Origin: Lacinutrix himadriensis
GTDB lineage: Bacteria > Bacteroidota > Bacteroidia > Flavobacteriales > Flavobacteriaceae
Length of the DNA: 64,000 nt
NCBI RefSeq assembly: GCF_001418105.1
Contig: NZ_LIQI01000024.1
Coordinates: 62,001-126,000 of the forward strand
Direction: 5' to 3'
Positions 43,254 through 51,876 of this stretch are shown in pieces. The notes under the pieces were generated by a model, which saw nothing but the letters and a program-made list of their open reading frames with translations, had not been told where the DNA came from and ran no database searches. Position 1 is the stretch's first letter. Every line of letters begins with the position of its first letter. The position numbers and the translations under genes are program-made.

Positions 43254-44717
43254 TTACTTTTCTATTTCACCTACTTTTCTGTTTTCACTTCCTGTTGCGA
43301 TTCCTACATTTAAATCTCCTAGTTCTTTTCGGTACTTTTCTACAACAACCATTAATTCTTTTACTTTTTCTGGATGAGAAGTGATTACATTGTATTGCTC
43401 TCCGGGATCTCTAGACATATTATAAAGTTCAGGTTTTTCAATAGCCATTTTTTTCGTTCTTCCATGAACACCATCATTTCCTGCTATTGTATCGTAAGAA
43501 TTATATTTATGTGGTAAAACCAACTTCCAGTTTCCTTTTCTAACAGCATTTAAATTATTTTTTCTATAGTAATAAAGAATGGTTTCACGAGGTGTTGCTT
43601 CAAAATTTCCTTTCCAAAGTGACGATATATCTACGCCATCAATTTTATTTTCAGATAGTTTTCCATCTGTAATAGCCGCAAGGGTAGGTAGTAAATCAAT
43701 AGCACAGGCTAATTTATTACAAACCGTTCCTTCAGGTACATTACCAGGCCAACGAATAATAAACGGAACACGTTGACCACCTTCCCAACTAGATAATTTA
43801 CCCTCTCTCAATCCTCCAGCTGATCCTGCATGATTCCCATAGTTTAACCAAGGGCCATTGTCTGTGGTAAAAATAAAGATGGTGTTATCGGCAATTTTAT
43901 TCTTTTCTAATGCTTTACTTATCTCTCCTACAGACCAATCAATTTCCATCATAACATCACCATACAATCCTTGCTCACTCTTACCTCTAAATTTTTTAGA
44001 GACACCCAAAGGAACATGTCCCATAGAATGTGGCACATATAAAAAGAATGGATCTTTTGCGTTTTTATTGATAAAATCAACAGCCTTTTCTGTGTAAAGC
44101 GTTGTTAACTCGTCTTGATCTTTTAACGATGTTATATATTTTTTAATTTCGTTCCCTTCCATCAATGGAAGTTCTGGATATCTTGAACGTTTGTGTGTTT
44201 TTGGATATTTATTCCCAGTCACGTTGTTACGTGGCCACATATCATTTGAATATGGTAAACCTACATACTCATCAAAACCATGTTGTAATGGTAAAAATTC
44301 TTTTTGCCATCCTAAATGCCATTTACCAAAACAAGCCGTTTTATATCCTTGTTCTTTAAACATTTCGGCAATTGTTAGTTCATTGCTATTAATTCCTTTT
44401 TTATGGAGTGGCGTTAAAGCCGCTGAAACACCTATTCTATTGGGATAACAACCTGTTAAAATTCCAGCACGTGAAGCACTACATACAGGTTGAGCCGCAT
44501 AATAATTTGTAAACCTCATTCCTTGACTCGCCATATGATCTAAATTAGGTGTTTGGAAGCCAGTAGCTCCATAACTTCCTACATCACCATAACCTTCATC
44601 GTCTATAAAAATGATGACTACATTGGGCTTTTTACTGTTTTGCTTTTGTTTAGTTTGACTATAGCTATTAAAAAATAGTACTGTACTAAACAGAAATAAA
44701 AATGTGTTCTTTCTCAT
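43254..44717 (-). CDS. S1-family sulfatase with CxASR motif
   Basis: A 487-residue exported sulfatase with a signal peptide (1-20), Cys79 in CSASR, FIDDEGYGDVG, CFGKWHLGW and FTTDNGPW followed by the HAGSAGGLREGK segment. This layout resembles arylsulfatase A / GalNAc-6-sulfatase-like S1 enzymes that often act on galactose or fucose sulfates in marine bacteria. The exact specificity cannot be called. There is no T9SS tail, so it is periplasmic. It is second in the operon that begins with the sulfatase at 44761 (43-bp gap) and runs to the oxidoreductase. Confidence 0.9.
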   Translation of the reverse strand: MRKNTFLFLFSTVLFFNSYSQTKQKQNSKKPNVVIIFIDDEGYGDVGSYGATGFQTPNLDHMASQGMRFTNYYAAQPVCSASRAGILTGCYPNRIGVSAALTPLHKKGINSNELTIAEMFKEQGYKTACFGKWHLGWQKEFLPLQHGFDEYVGLPYSNDMWPRNNVTGNKYPKTHKRSRYPELPLMEGNEIKKYITSLKDQDELTTLYTEKAVDFINKNAKDPFFLYVPHSMGHVPLGVSKKFRGKSEQGLYGDVMMEIDWSVGEISKALEKNKIADNTIFIFTTDNGPWLNYGNHAGSAGGLREGKLSSWEGGQRVPFIIRWPGNVPEGTVCNKLACAIDLLPTLAAITDGKLSENKIDGVDISSLWKGNFEATPRETILYYYRKNNLNAVRKGNWKLVLPHKYNSYDTIAGNDGVHGRTKKMAIEKPELYNMSRDPGEQYNVITSHPEKVKELMVVVEKYRKELGDLNVGIATGSENRKVGEIEK

Positions 44718-44760
44718 TATTTAATTCTTAGTTTGGTTCTTTTTTCTAAGACAACTACCA

Positions 44761-46299
44761 CTATTCAGCATCTCTTTCTCCAATAGGTTTTAAGTATCTT
44801 TTATCAAATCCTTCAGAATAAAACGGATAATTGTCCCATGGTGATAATCCTTCCATTCTAGGGTCGTTTGTCTCTTTTAAATACGTAAACAATTCATCTT
44901 TTAATGCTTTACACAGCTCTGAGTATTTCTTTTCTGAGGCCAAATTAACCAATTGAAAAGGATCCTCTTTTATATTGTATAATTCTGCTTCTGGGCGTTT
45001 TGCAACGGATAAGTCGTAATAATATTTAACAGCATCCTCATCTTTATTCGTAATTAAATATTTACGTGTAGGTCCTGCGTCTATATCACCATAAAATCCT
45101 TGGTGAGAAGCTAAAAAATCTGAATTTCCACCTGGCCATCTGCTAGGTTCAAAGTTTACTATGTATACCCAATCTCCTTTATGAATGGTTCTCATAGGAT
45201 ATGGCATTCCATCAGGGCGGCAGTATGTGTGACGTTCTTGTGCTGTAAATACGCTGTTTCTTGTTGCATCAATTTGTCCGCTTTTATTTGCAAGCATAAC
45301 ATCTAAAAAACTATTTCCTGACATGTCTTCCGGAATTTCAATACCAGCTGCTTCTAGCAAGGTTGGAGCAAAATCTGTAAAACTTATAAAATCCTCAACG
45401 GTTTGACTTCCTTTCATTTTATTCCCCCATAAAATAGCTAAAGGTAAATGTGTTCCATAATCATAGCTAGTTGCTTTAGCACGAGGAAAAGGCATTCCAT
45501 TATCCGCTGTGGTTATAATAATGGTATTCTCAAGTTCGCCCATTTCTTCTAGGGTTTTAATCATTCTTCCAATATGAGAGTCGAACCATTCAATTTCAAA
45601 ATAATAATCTGCAATATCGCTTTGTACCACCTCGTTATTTGGTAAAAATCCAGGAACCTGAATTTTAGAAATATCCTTACCAGATTCTGCTCCAATACCT
45701 TGTTTGTAGCCTCGGTGAGGTTCTCTTCCTCCATACCAAAAAAAGAAAGGTTTGTCTTTATCTTTTTGGGATAAAAAATCTTTGAAATTACCTGAATAAT
45801 CAATCTTTGAGATGCCTTTTGGAGCCTTCATCTTTATACTACTGTAGTTTTTGGCAATAGGTTGAGTATGGTAAGGTGCTTCTTTTTTAGCAGGCAAATA
45901 TCCTTTTCCTGTATAGCCAGTTGCATATCCGTTTTGTGCTAATAGATTTGGAAATGTTTTGTATTTAGTTTTTAAAGCGCCAAATAATACACCACCTTCT
46001 TCAAGTTCCCAAATGTTTCTTCCTGTTAAAATATTTGCTCGTGAAGGTGCGCAAGAAGCTACATTACAATATGCATTTTGAAATAATATTCCATTATTGG
46101 CTATTCTATCAAAGTTGGGCGTGTTAAGTTCTTTTACACCTTCTAAAGAAATATGTTTGTAAGATTGATCATCTGAAATACAAAACAGAATGTTTGGTCT
46201 TTTTTGATTTGCGTTTTTATCACTCGTTTTCTTTTGAGCATTTGCAGTAATAGAAATTGCAAAGATTAGTAAAAGAGTTAAGTGATTTTTGAATGTCAT
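44761..46299 (-). CDS. S1-family sulfatase, sulfamidase-like branch
   Basis: A 512-residue exported sulfatase with a signal peptide (1-21), Cys83 in CAPSR and CISDDQSYKHIS. The opening around residues 60-100 (TPNFDRIANNGILFQNAYCNVASC) and the GRNIWELEEGG segment resemble the heparan N-sulfatase (SGSH)-like branch, members of which also act on O-sulfates. GKGY replaces GKWH, and the distal metal site reads TTADNGMP. It is periplasmic. It is the first gene of the seven-gene operon sulfatase, sulfatase, DUF1080, apbE, yceI, SUMF1-like, oxidoreductase, with a strong regulon promoter directly upstream. Confidence 0.88.
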   Translation of the reverse strand: MTFKNHLTLLLIFAISITANAQKKTSDKNANQKRPNILFCISDDQSYKHISLEGVKELNTPNFDRIANNGILFQNAYCNVASCAPSRANILTGRNIWELEEGGVLFGALKTKYKTFPNLLAQNGYATGYTGKGYLPAKKEAPYHTQPIAKNYSSIKMKAPKGISKIDYSGNFKDFLSQKDKDKPFFFWYGGREPHRGYKQGIGAESGKDISKIQVPGFLPNNEVVQSDIADYYFEIEWFDSHIGRMIKTLEEMGELENTIIITTADNGMPFPRAKATSYDYGTHLPLAILWGNKMKGSQTVEDFISFTDFAPTLLEAAGIEIPEDMSGNSFLDVMLANKSGQIDATRNSVFTAQERHTYCRPDGMPYPMRTIHKGDWVYIVNFEPSRWPGGNSDFLASHQGFYGDIDAGPTRKYLITNKDEDAVKYYYDLSVAKRPEAELYNIKEDPFQLVNLASEKKYSELCKALKDELFTYLKETNDPRMEGLSPWDNYPFYSEGFDKRYLKPIGERDAE

Positions 46300-46324
46300 G
46301 TTTTATCTTTATAATAGTACTACT

Positions 46325-46386
46325 CAAAATTAGAGTTATGTCTGTTTCTAAGGTTTCTCTAATCTACCTTTTCTTTGCTCTATTTA
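46325..46386 (-). promoter_or_regulatory. Regulon promoter: direct repeat plus -7 (for 44761 operon)
   Basis: On the minus strand half-sites TAAATAGAGCAA (46386-46375) and AGATTAGAGAAA (46365-46354) repeat with a 21-bp period. A perfect -7 element TAATTTTG (46332-46325) begins exactly 21 bp later. The start codon is at 46299. Confidence 0.75.
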
Positions 46387-46448
46387 TTTAAACGACGATA
46401 TTTATCTCTGTTTTTCAGATTTCAAAAAAGTTTTCGAAGTTATTTCGC

Positions 46449-48014
46449 TTAATTCTTATTTTGCTTTCTACTTTTTCTTACATCCATCCTTCCTAATGGT
46501 GAGGTTTTGTATTTTTCATCTAACTCCTTAACTTTTTCAGGGTAAGAACTAGCAATATTATTAAGTTCTGTTGGATCGGTTTTGAGGTTATATAATTCCC
46601 ATGTGCCTCCATTCATTTGTACAATTTTATAATCCCCGCTTCTGAACATTCTCATATTCCTAACTCCAGAAATAAAATAATCAGGTTCTTCGCGCTTTTT
46701 TCCTTCAAAGATGGGGATTAAAGAAGTTCCATGTAATGGTTCGGTAGCATAGCCTTCAATAGTCTCAGGATACTCCATACCTAAAATATCCAAAAATGTA
46801 GGTGCTATATCCACCACATGCGCAGGTTGATCCGTAATTGTATTGGGCTTAATTTTATGAGGCCAATAAGCAATAAAAGGCGTGTGACTTCCTCCTTCAT
46901 GGCCAGCTTGTTTGTATTGTCGGTAAGGTGTGTTTCCTAAATTTGCCCAAGATGTGCGTAAGCTCCAGTAGGAATTTGCTGGTCCAGGTTGCACATCTGT
47001 AATTTGATTTTTAAAAAATGGACAAGAGCCATTGTCTACTAAAAACAAGATAATTGTATTTTCTAATTTGTTTTCTTCTTCTAATTTTTTTAATACACGT
47101 CCAATATTCTGATCCATTCTATCTACAATAGCTGCATAAACGGCCATTTCAAGATCTAGAGAATCTTTTTTCTCTTGCGATAAATCGTCCCATGGGTAAT
47201 ACTCTTTATATTCAAGAACAAATGGTTTCCCTTTTCTATTTAAATCTTTTTCAGGTGGACTTAATTGCGCGTTTTTTGGGATTACCCCAAGTTTTTGCAT
47301 TTTGTTAAATCGTTCAATTCGTAATTCATCCCAACCTTTTTTATATTTTCCTCTATATTTTTTAATATCTTCTGGTCTTGCTTGTAATGGATAATGCGCT
47401 GCATGATATGGTAAATATAGAAAGAAAGGTTTGTCTTCTCCATTAATGGATTCATCCAACCAATTCAAAGCATAATCTGTGATGAAATCTGTTTGATACA
47501 TTGGAGAAATTTCATGTTTAATGTTGCTTGGGTCCAATTGTTTTCCTTCTAAAAAATACGGCTCAGAGAATTTACCTGATGGCGGCAAGAAATATTCTGT
47601 TGTTGCCCAAAAAGAAAAGGAATGGTCAAATGCATTTTCAGCTTTACAGTATTCAGGTACCCAGTTATCAAAGTGTTCTTTTCCACTCATGATATTAGTA
47701 TACCCACTTTTCTTAGTCAAGTTTGCTAAATGAACAGCGCCATTTCCACCCGTATACAAACCAGCTAATAATGACGACCTTGTTGGTGAGCATTTTGCCA
47801 TATTATAAAAGGTTGTAAAACGCATCCCTTCATTGGCTAATCGATCAATATTTGGTGTCTCTATTTCTCCTCCAAAAGATCCTATATCTGAAAAACCAAT
47901 ATCATCGCCCATAATTAATACAATGTTAGGACGAGCACCATCTTTTTGTCCAAAAGCAGAAACGATGGACATAAAAATGGTAAAAACTAAAAGGAATACT
48001 TTGTGTCTAGTCAT
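46449..48014 (-). CDS. S1-family sulfatase, AtsA-like (CxPTR)
   Basis: A 521-residue exported sulfatase resembling bacterial arylsulfatase AtsA (S1_4-type). MGDDIGFSDIGSFGGEIETPNID is a typical opening, followed by Cys75 in CSPTR. GKEH stands in the place of GKWH and the second metal site is FLVDNGSC. HEGGSHTPFIAYWP is also typical. A signal peptide covers residues 1-22. No T9SS tail is present, so it acts in the periplasm. It lies 31 bp behind the sulfatase at 48046 and is the third gene of the unit starting at 51531. Confidence 0.9.
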   Translation of the reverse strand: MTRHKVFLLVFTIFMSIVSAFGQKDGARPNIVLIMGDDIGFSDIGSFGGEIETPNIDRLANEGMRFTTFYNMAKCSPTRSSLLAGLYTGGNGAVHLANLTKKSGYTNIMSGKEHFDNWVPEYCKAENAFDHSFSFWATTEYFLPPSGKFSEPYFLEGKQLDPSNIKHEISPMYQTDFITDYALNWLDESINGEDKPFFLYLPYHAAHYPLQARPEDIKKYRGKYKKGWDELRIERFNKMQKLGVIPKNAQLSPPEKDLNRKGKPFVLEYKEYYPWDDLSQEKKDSLDLEMAVYAAIVDRMDQNIGRVLKKLEEENKLENTIILFLVDNGSCPFFKNQITDVQPGPANSYWSLRTSWANLGNTPYRQYKQAGHEGGSHTPFIAYWPHKIKPNTITDQPAHVVDIAPTFLDILGMEYPETIEGYATEPLHGTSLIPIFEGKKREEPDYFISGVRNMRMFRSGDYKIVQMNGGTWELYNLKTDPTELNNIASSYPEKVKELDEKYKTSPLGRMDVRKSRKQNKN

Positions 48015-48045
48015 ACTATTTTTTTATTCGAATAATGAGATCTAA

Positions 48046-49470
48046 TTAATCATTTGGGTTCACCATATTCTTCCAAGTAGGATATACAGGTCTTTCTTTT
48101 GATTCTCTATTTTCATCCCTTGAAGGAGCAGGAGGGGCTTGATCCAGAACCTGTTGAAGATTTTCTTTTGTATTTTTAACCGAAGTATTATGTGCTTCTA
48201 ATAGCAGATTCTTATTTTCATGAATATCGTTAGGTACATGATACATTCCACCATCACTATACAGTTTATACTCTTGGTTTCTGACAAATTGAGCACCTTT
48301 ATACTTGCCCGGTTTTCCCCAATAAGGTTGATAGTGCCAAAATACCCAATCTCTTGGTTTTCCTACTTCGCCTTGTAATTGTGATAAAAAACTACGTCCG
48401 TCAATTGGGTCTTTGTCGGTCCTTTTTAATGAAGCAGCTTCAGCAAAGGTGGTATAGAAATCGGTGAAGTCTATTAAGTCTTCACTTTCCATGCCCTTTG
48501 GCGTATGTCCTTTCCAATATGCAATAAATGGTACATGTGTTCCCATGTCTACTGTTTCTCCTTTAGCCCCTTTAATATCTTGTCCATTCCAACTAGAGGT
48601 TATAGATTCTGTCCCATTATCAGATGTAAATAAAATAATCGTGTTTTCAAGTAGCCCTTCATCTTCCACTTTCTTTACGATTTTACCAACTATTTTATCT
48701 AAATAATTTACCATAGCCACATAATTGGCTTTTTTTAAGTTTTTATCTCTTGGAGCTTTGTTTGCTTCTTGCCCCTTCGATCGGTTACCAATTGTTTCTG
48801 GGGTAGGAACAAAAGGACTATGCACCAAAACCGTTGGGTAGTACACAAAAAATGGTTCGTTTTTATTCTTCTCTATAAAATCACAGACAAAGTCGGACAT
48901 GATATCAGGACCATATTTTCCCGCATTCTCCTCTATGCTTATCAATTTTCCATTACGTTCTAATGGTGGACTCCAAAAACGTTCCCCTCCGTTTAATCCT
49001 TTTTTTTGTGTTGTTACTTGCCATAAATAAGATTCATCAAAACCAGCTTTTTGTGGTCTATTTGCGTCTAAACTACCTTCCGCATTATGGTACAATCCGT
49101 TTAATTGCCATTTACCTGCAATAGCCGTTTTATAGCCTGCATCTTTCAGTAAGTGCCCAAATGTTTTGTCTTTAGGATTTAGATATCCAAAATGGGTATA
49201 ATTCCTGAAATTATATTGCCCAGTCATTATTTTTACCCTAGAAGGCGTGCAAATTGGTGTAGAATAACAATGATTAAACTTTATGCCTTTAGAAGCTAAG
49301 GCATCAATATTAGGTGTTTCGTAATCTTCTGCGCCGTAAGTTCCAAAACAATTCCAGCTTACATCATCGGCCATAATTAAAATAATATTTGGCTTTTTGG
49401 CTTCCTGAGAAAAGGAGGAGATACATACAAATAAGGCGGTAATTGCTAATGTAATTTTGATATTATTCAT
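48046..49470 (-). CDS. S1-family sulfatase (Cys type)
   Basis: A 474-residue exported sulfatase with a signal peptide (1-21), Cys74 in CTPSR, MADDVSWNCFGTYG, AGKWQLNG in place of GKWH and FTSDNGTESIT. The ending is proline-rich and charged. It belongs to a different S1 branch from its neighbours. It is periplasmic by its lack of a T9SS tail. It lies 96 bp behind the putative hydrolase gene at 49567, with no promoter motif found in the gap, and 31 bp before the AtsA-like sulfatase, so an operon of hydrolase, sulfatase, sulfatase is likely. Confidence 0.9.
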   Translation of the reverse strand: MNNIKITLAITALFVCISSFSQEAKKPNIILIMADDVSWNCFGTYGAEDYETPNIDALASKGIKFNHCYSTPICTPSRVKIMTGQYNFRNYTHFGYLNPKDKTFGHLLKDAGYKTAIAGKWQLNGLYHNAEGSLDANRPQKAGFDESYLWQVTTQKKGLNGGERFWSPPLERNGKLISIEENAGKYGPDIMSDFVCDFIEKNKNEPFFVYYPTVLVHSPFVPTPETIGNRSKGQEANKAPRDKNLKKANYVAMVNYLDKIVGKIVKKVEDEGLLENTIILFTSDNGTESITSSWNGQDIKGAKGETVDMGTHVPFIAYWKGHTPKGMESEDLIDFTDFYTTFAEAASLKRTDKDPIDGRSFLSQLQGEVGKPRDWVFWHYQPYWGKPGKYKGAQFVRNQEYKLYSDGGMYHVPNDIHENKNLLLEAHNTSVKNTKENLQQVLDQAPPAPSRDENRESKERPVYPTWKNMVNPND

Positions 49471-49566
49471 AATTTCACTGATATAATCGATTCCTGGACA
49501 GTTAAAAATGTTTTTATTTGAAACTATTTTCTGTTTAAATATATTTCTTACTGAATGGACTCTTAT

Positions 49567-51531
49567 TTATTTAGAGACTATTATTTTTCGAGTGATGCTA
49601 TGTTTACTAATATTCGACAGTTTTATAAAATAAATTCCGGAAGGTAAAGAAGATAGATCTACTTGTGTTGTTGTGGATCCATTATCCCATACTTTTTTTA
49701 GTACTTTAGTTCCTAAAACGTTGATAACGGTTATGTAATTTATAGCTGTAGATGTTCTTTTTATGGTTAATAGATCAGCTACAGGGTTAGGGTAAAACTT
49801 AACCTCCGACGATGTGTTAAAGGAGTCTACAGATAAAGGCTCTTCACCAACTAAATAAGCGCCTTCTGGTCTTACGTAAGGCACACAATCAGGAACAGGA
49901 TTAGATAATAATCTATCGTTAATTGTTTTCATAATAAGCATTTCATCAGCCATCATAAATCCTTTATTGTTTACATCATCTATAGTTGTTGCAAAAGTTA
50001 CAGCAGCATTGGCTTGAACCAAGCGCTTAGTAAATCTATACCCATCTTCTATGCCAAAGATTAATGGTTGTGAAGAAACATGCCACCTTGCTCTTACCGG
50101 AAACCATGCGTGTTTTAATACCGTATTCCCATTATACATAGACCAAGGGTTTGCAACCATTGCAGGTATGGTGAATTCTTCATAAGCCCATGAATTAGGA
50201 GGCGCTCCTTGTCCTAGTGGTGTGACATGACCACTTGTAAAATCTTGATAGGTATTTACGCCTTCAAAACTTACTATTTTATAATTGGTATCATCTTCGT
50301 CATCCAATCCATCAGAATCTACTAAAATATTATTGCCATTTTCATCTTGCAAGTAGGCACCATTGGGTTGCGCAGATATGATAGCACCTGGATCTGCATT
50401 TCTAATCATTTGAACAAAATCCTCTAAATTTCCATCATTATGAAGCTGTGCAGTAGTATCTAACCAATAACCATCGGCATACTCTTTAACTTCTAGTACA
50501 AAACCTTCAATTAAATCCTTGTATGCTGCATATTCGTCACCAGCAAAATTGTTCGTGTAGTAATTAATCCAAGCAGCTTCAATATCTGCGCCATCATCAA
50601 TAGCTCTATCTAAATAATTGGTAGAGATGTACAAAATAATTTTTTTGCCATCATCTTTAAACTTTTGCATGACCTCAAAAAGGATGTTTTGATTGGCTAG
50701 GCTAGGTACTAATGCTTCATGTATTTCAGTAGCGACATCTACATTGCCATTCTGTCTAAGCGCGAAATAATGCGAATGGGCAAAATAAGACAAGTTTGTA
50801 ATCACGTGACCTACAGCAGGTAATTCATCAACCACTTCTTGAGCACCATCAGGAAGATCATAACCGCCTGCAACTTCAGCATCTAAACGCTCACCTCCAT
50901 AAACTGGAAAGGTAACACCCCAGGAACCAGCTAACCAATTTGCTGGATGATTTGCAGCATCTACTATTTGGTCTGTGGTTCCTCTTATGGTATCTATATA
51001 ATAGGTGGTTGTAGGAACTATTGCTGTGCCATTAGCAAATCCTAAAGCAATACGTTGATAGCCATTGGCATTGATAACCGCGTTAGGAATTGAAGTACCA
51101 TTAAAATTAAAGGTGAACGTTTCCCATTGTTGCCCAACGGTAAAGTTGCGTTCTATAGCACTTTCTGTACTAACAGTTGCATTGGAAAAGTGTACACTTA
51201 TTTTTGAGTTATTTGCTGTTAATGCAGCTGTAGGAATATCGATATAAGCCTTAAATGTTACGGAATATCCTGAGAAATCGGTTACAGCATTATATACATC
51301 GAATTGTAAAAAAGCCTCTTGACCAGCTGCTCTATTAAATTTAGAAACGGAATTATTTGTATTTATTCCGGTAATATCTGGATTAGGGATATCTCTAAGA
51401 AATGTGCCTGAGGTTGTACTTTCTTGTTCTATTTTAAAGGTATTTGTTTCATTTTCATACCATAAAAATTGGGCATGGGATAATTGAACGAAAAACAGTA
51501 AAAAAAAGAAAACTGGTAGCGATTTATTCAT
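49567..51531 (-). CDS. Putative T9SS-exported glycoside hydrolase, unassigned family (copy 2)
   Basis: A 654-residue paralogue of the protein at 19193. It has a signal peptide (1-20), a CBM-like beta-sandwich (about 22-190), a central barrel-like domain (about 195-570) and a T9SS tail (about 580-654). Shared motifs are GSWGVxFxVxGGxRLD, LPAVGHVITN, the His-containing AHxxYFxLRxN, (V/A)DGYW(I/L)D, NILVD, YxDFTxGHxTPLGQGAPP and VRPEGAYLVGE. The conserved acids and His pair suggest catalysis, but I recognise no CAZy family with confidence. It heads a three-gene unit with two sulfatases. The pair of copies in one fucose-sulfate locus makes an endo-acting fucanase the most economical guess. Confidence 0.7.
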   Translation of the reverse strand: MNKSLPVFFFLLFFVQLSHAQFLWYENETNTFKIEQESTTSGTFLRDIPNPDITGINTNNSVSKFNRAAGQEAFLQFDVYNAVTDFSGYSVTFKAYIDIPTAALTANNSKISVHFSNATVSTESAIERNFTVGQQWETFTFNFNGTSIPNAVINANGYQRIALGFANGTAIVPTTTYYIDTIRGTTDQIVDAANHPANWLAGSWGVTFPVYGGERLDAEVAGGYDLPDGAQEVVDELPAVGHVITNLSYFAHSHYFALRQNGNVDVATEIHEALVPSLANQNILFEVMQKFKDDGKKIILYISTNYLDRAIDDGADIEAAWINYYTNNFAGDEYAAYKDLIEGFVLEVKEYADGYWLDTTAQLHNDGNLEDFVQMIRNADPGAIISAQPNGAYLQDENGNNILVDSDGLDDEDDTNYKIVSFEGVNTYQDFTSGHVTPLGQGAPPNSWAYEEFTIPAMVANPWSMYNGNTVLKHAWFPVRARWHVSSQPLIFGIEDGYRFTKRLVQANAAVTFATTIDDVNNKGFMMADEMLIMKTINDRLLSNPVPDCVPYVRPEGAYLVGEEPLSVDSFNTSSEVKFYPNPVADLLTIKRTSTAINYITVINVLGTKVLKKVWDNGSTTTQVDLSSLPSGIYFIKLSNISKHSITRKIIVSK

Positions 51532-51561
51532 TATTAATAAGTTAACGTGTAATTATTAAAC

Positions 51562-51623
51562 CAAAGATATATTGTGAATAGGGAATCACGTTTCTTAAAA
51601 TAGTCAAATACTTGCTCTAAAAC
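51562..51623 (-). promoter_or_regulatory. Regulon promoter: direct repeat plus -7 (for 49567 operon)
   Basis: On the minus strand half-sites GTTTTAGAGCAA (51623-51612) and TATTTTAAGAAA (51602-51591) repeat with a 21-bp period. A perfect -7 element TATCTTTG (51569-51562) begins exactly 21 bp later. Confidence 0.72.
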
Positions 51624-51808
51624 ATCATTTGTAATTAACTAAAAGAAATTCATTATTCTTTAAAAAAGAGCAAGTGGTTATTACCTTTGTTTTACGGATA
51701 TTTTGAATTGTTTCCTGAAATTATTTAATTCTTACGTGTGGCTTTTATAAACAATACGATAAAGTGGTAATTGTAACCTGTGGGGATATTTGTTTTATAC
51801 AAATAAAA

Positions 51809-51842
51809 AAAGTCCTTAGTTAAAAATGTAACTAAGGACTTT
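51809..51842. terminator. Terminator after 51877
   Basis: AAAGTCCTTAGTTA (51809-51822) pairs perfectly with TAACTAAGGACTTT (51829-51842) over a 6-base loop, with an A-rich flank that becomes a T-tract on the minus strand. Confidence 0.85.
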
Positions 51843-51876
51843 CTATTATCAAAACTTCTAATTGTTCTAAGGACTC

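Larger units (their letters stand above)
51532..51876. other. Intergenic region with regulon promoter and terminator
   Basis: This 345-bp gap holds the promoter of the 49567 gene (51562-51623) and the terminator of the 51877 gene (51809-51842). An inverted AGAGCAAGTG (about 51666-51675) mirrors the ACTTGCTCT of the repeat and may be an extra half-site. No gene was seen. Confidence 0.6.
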
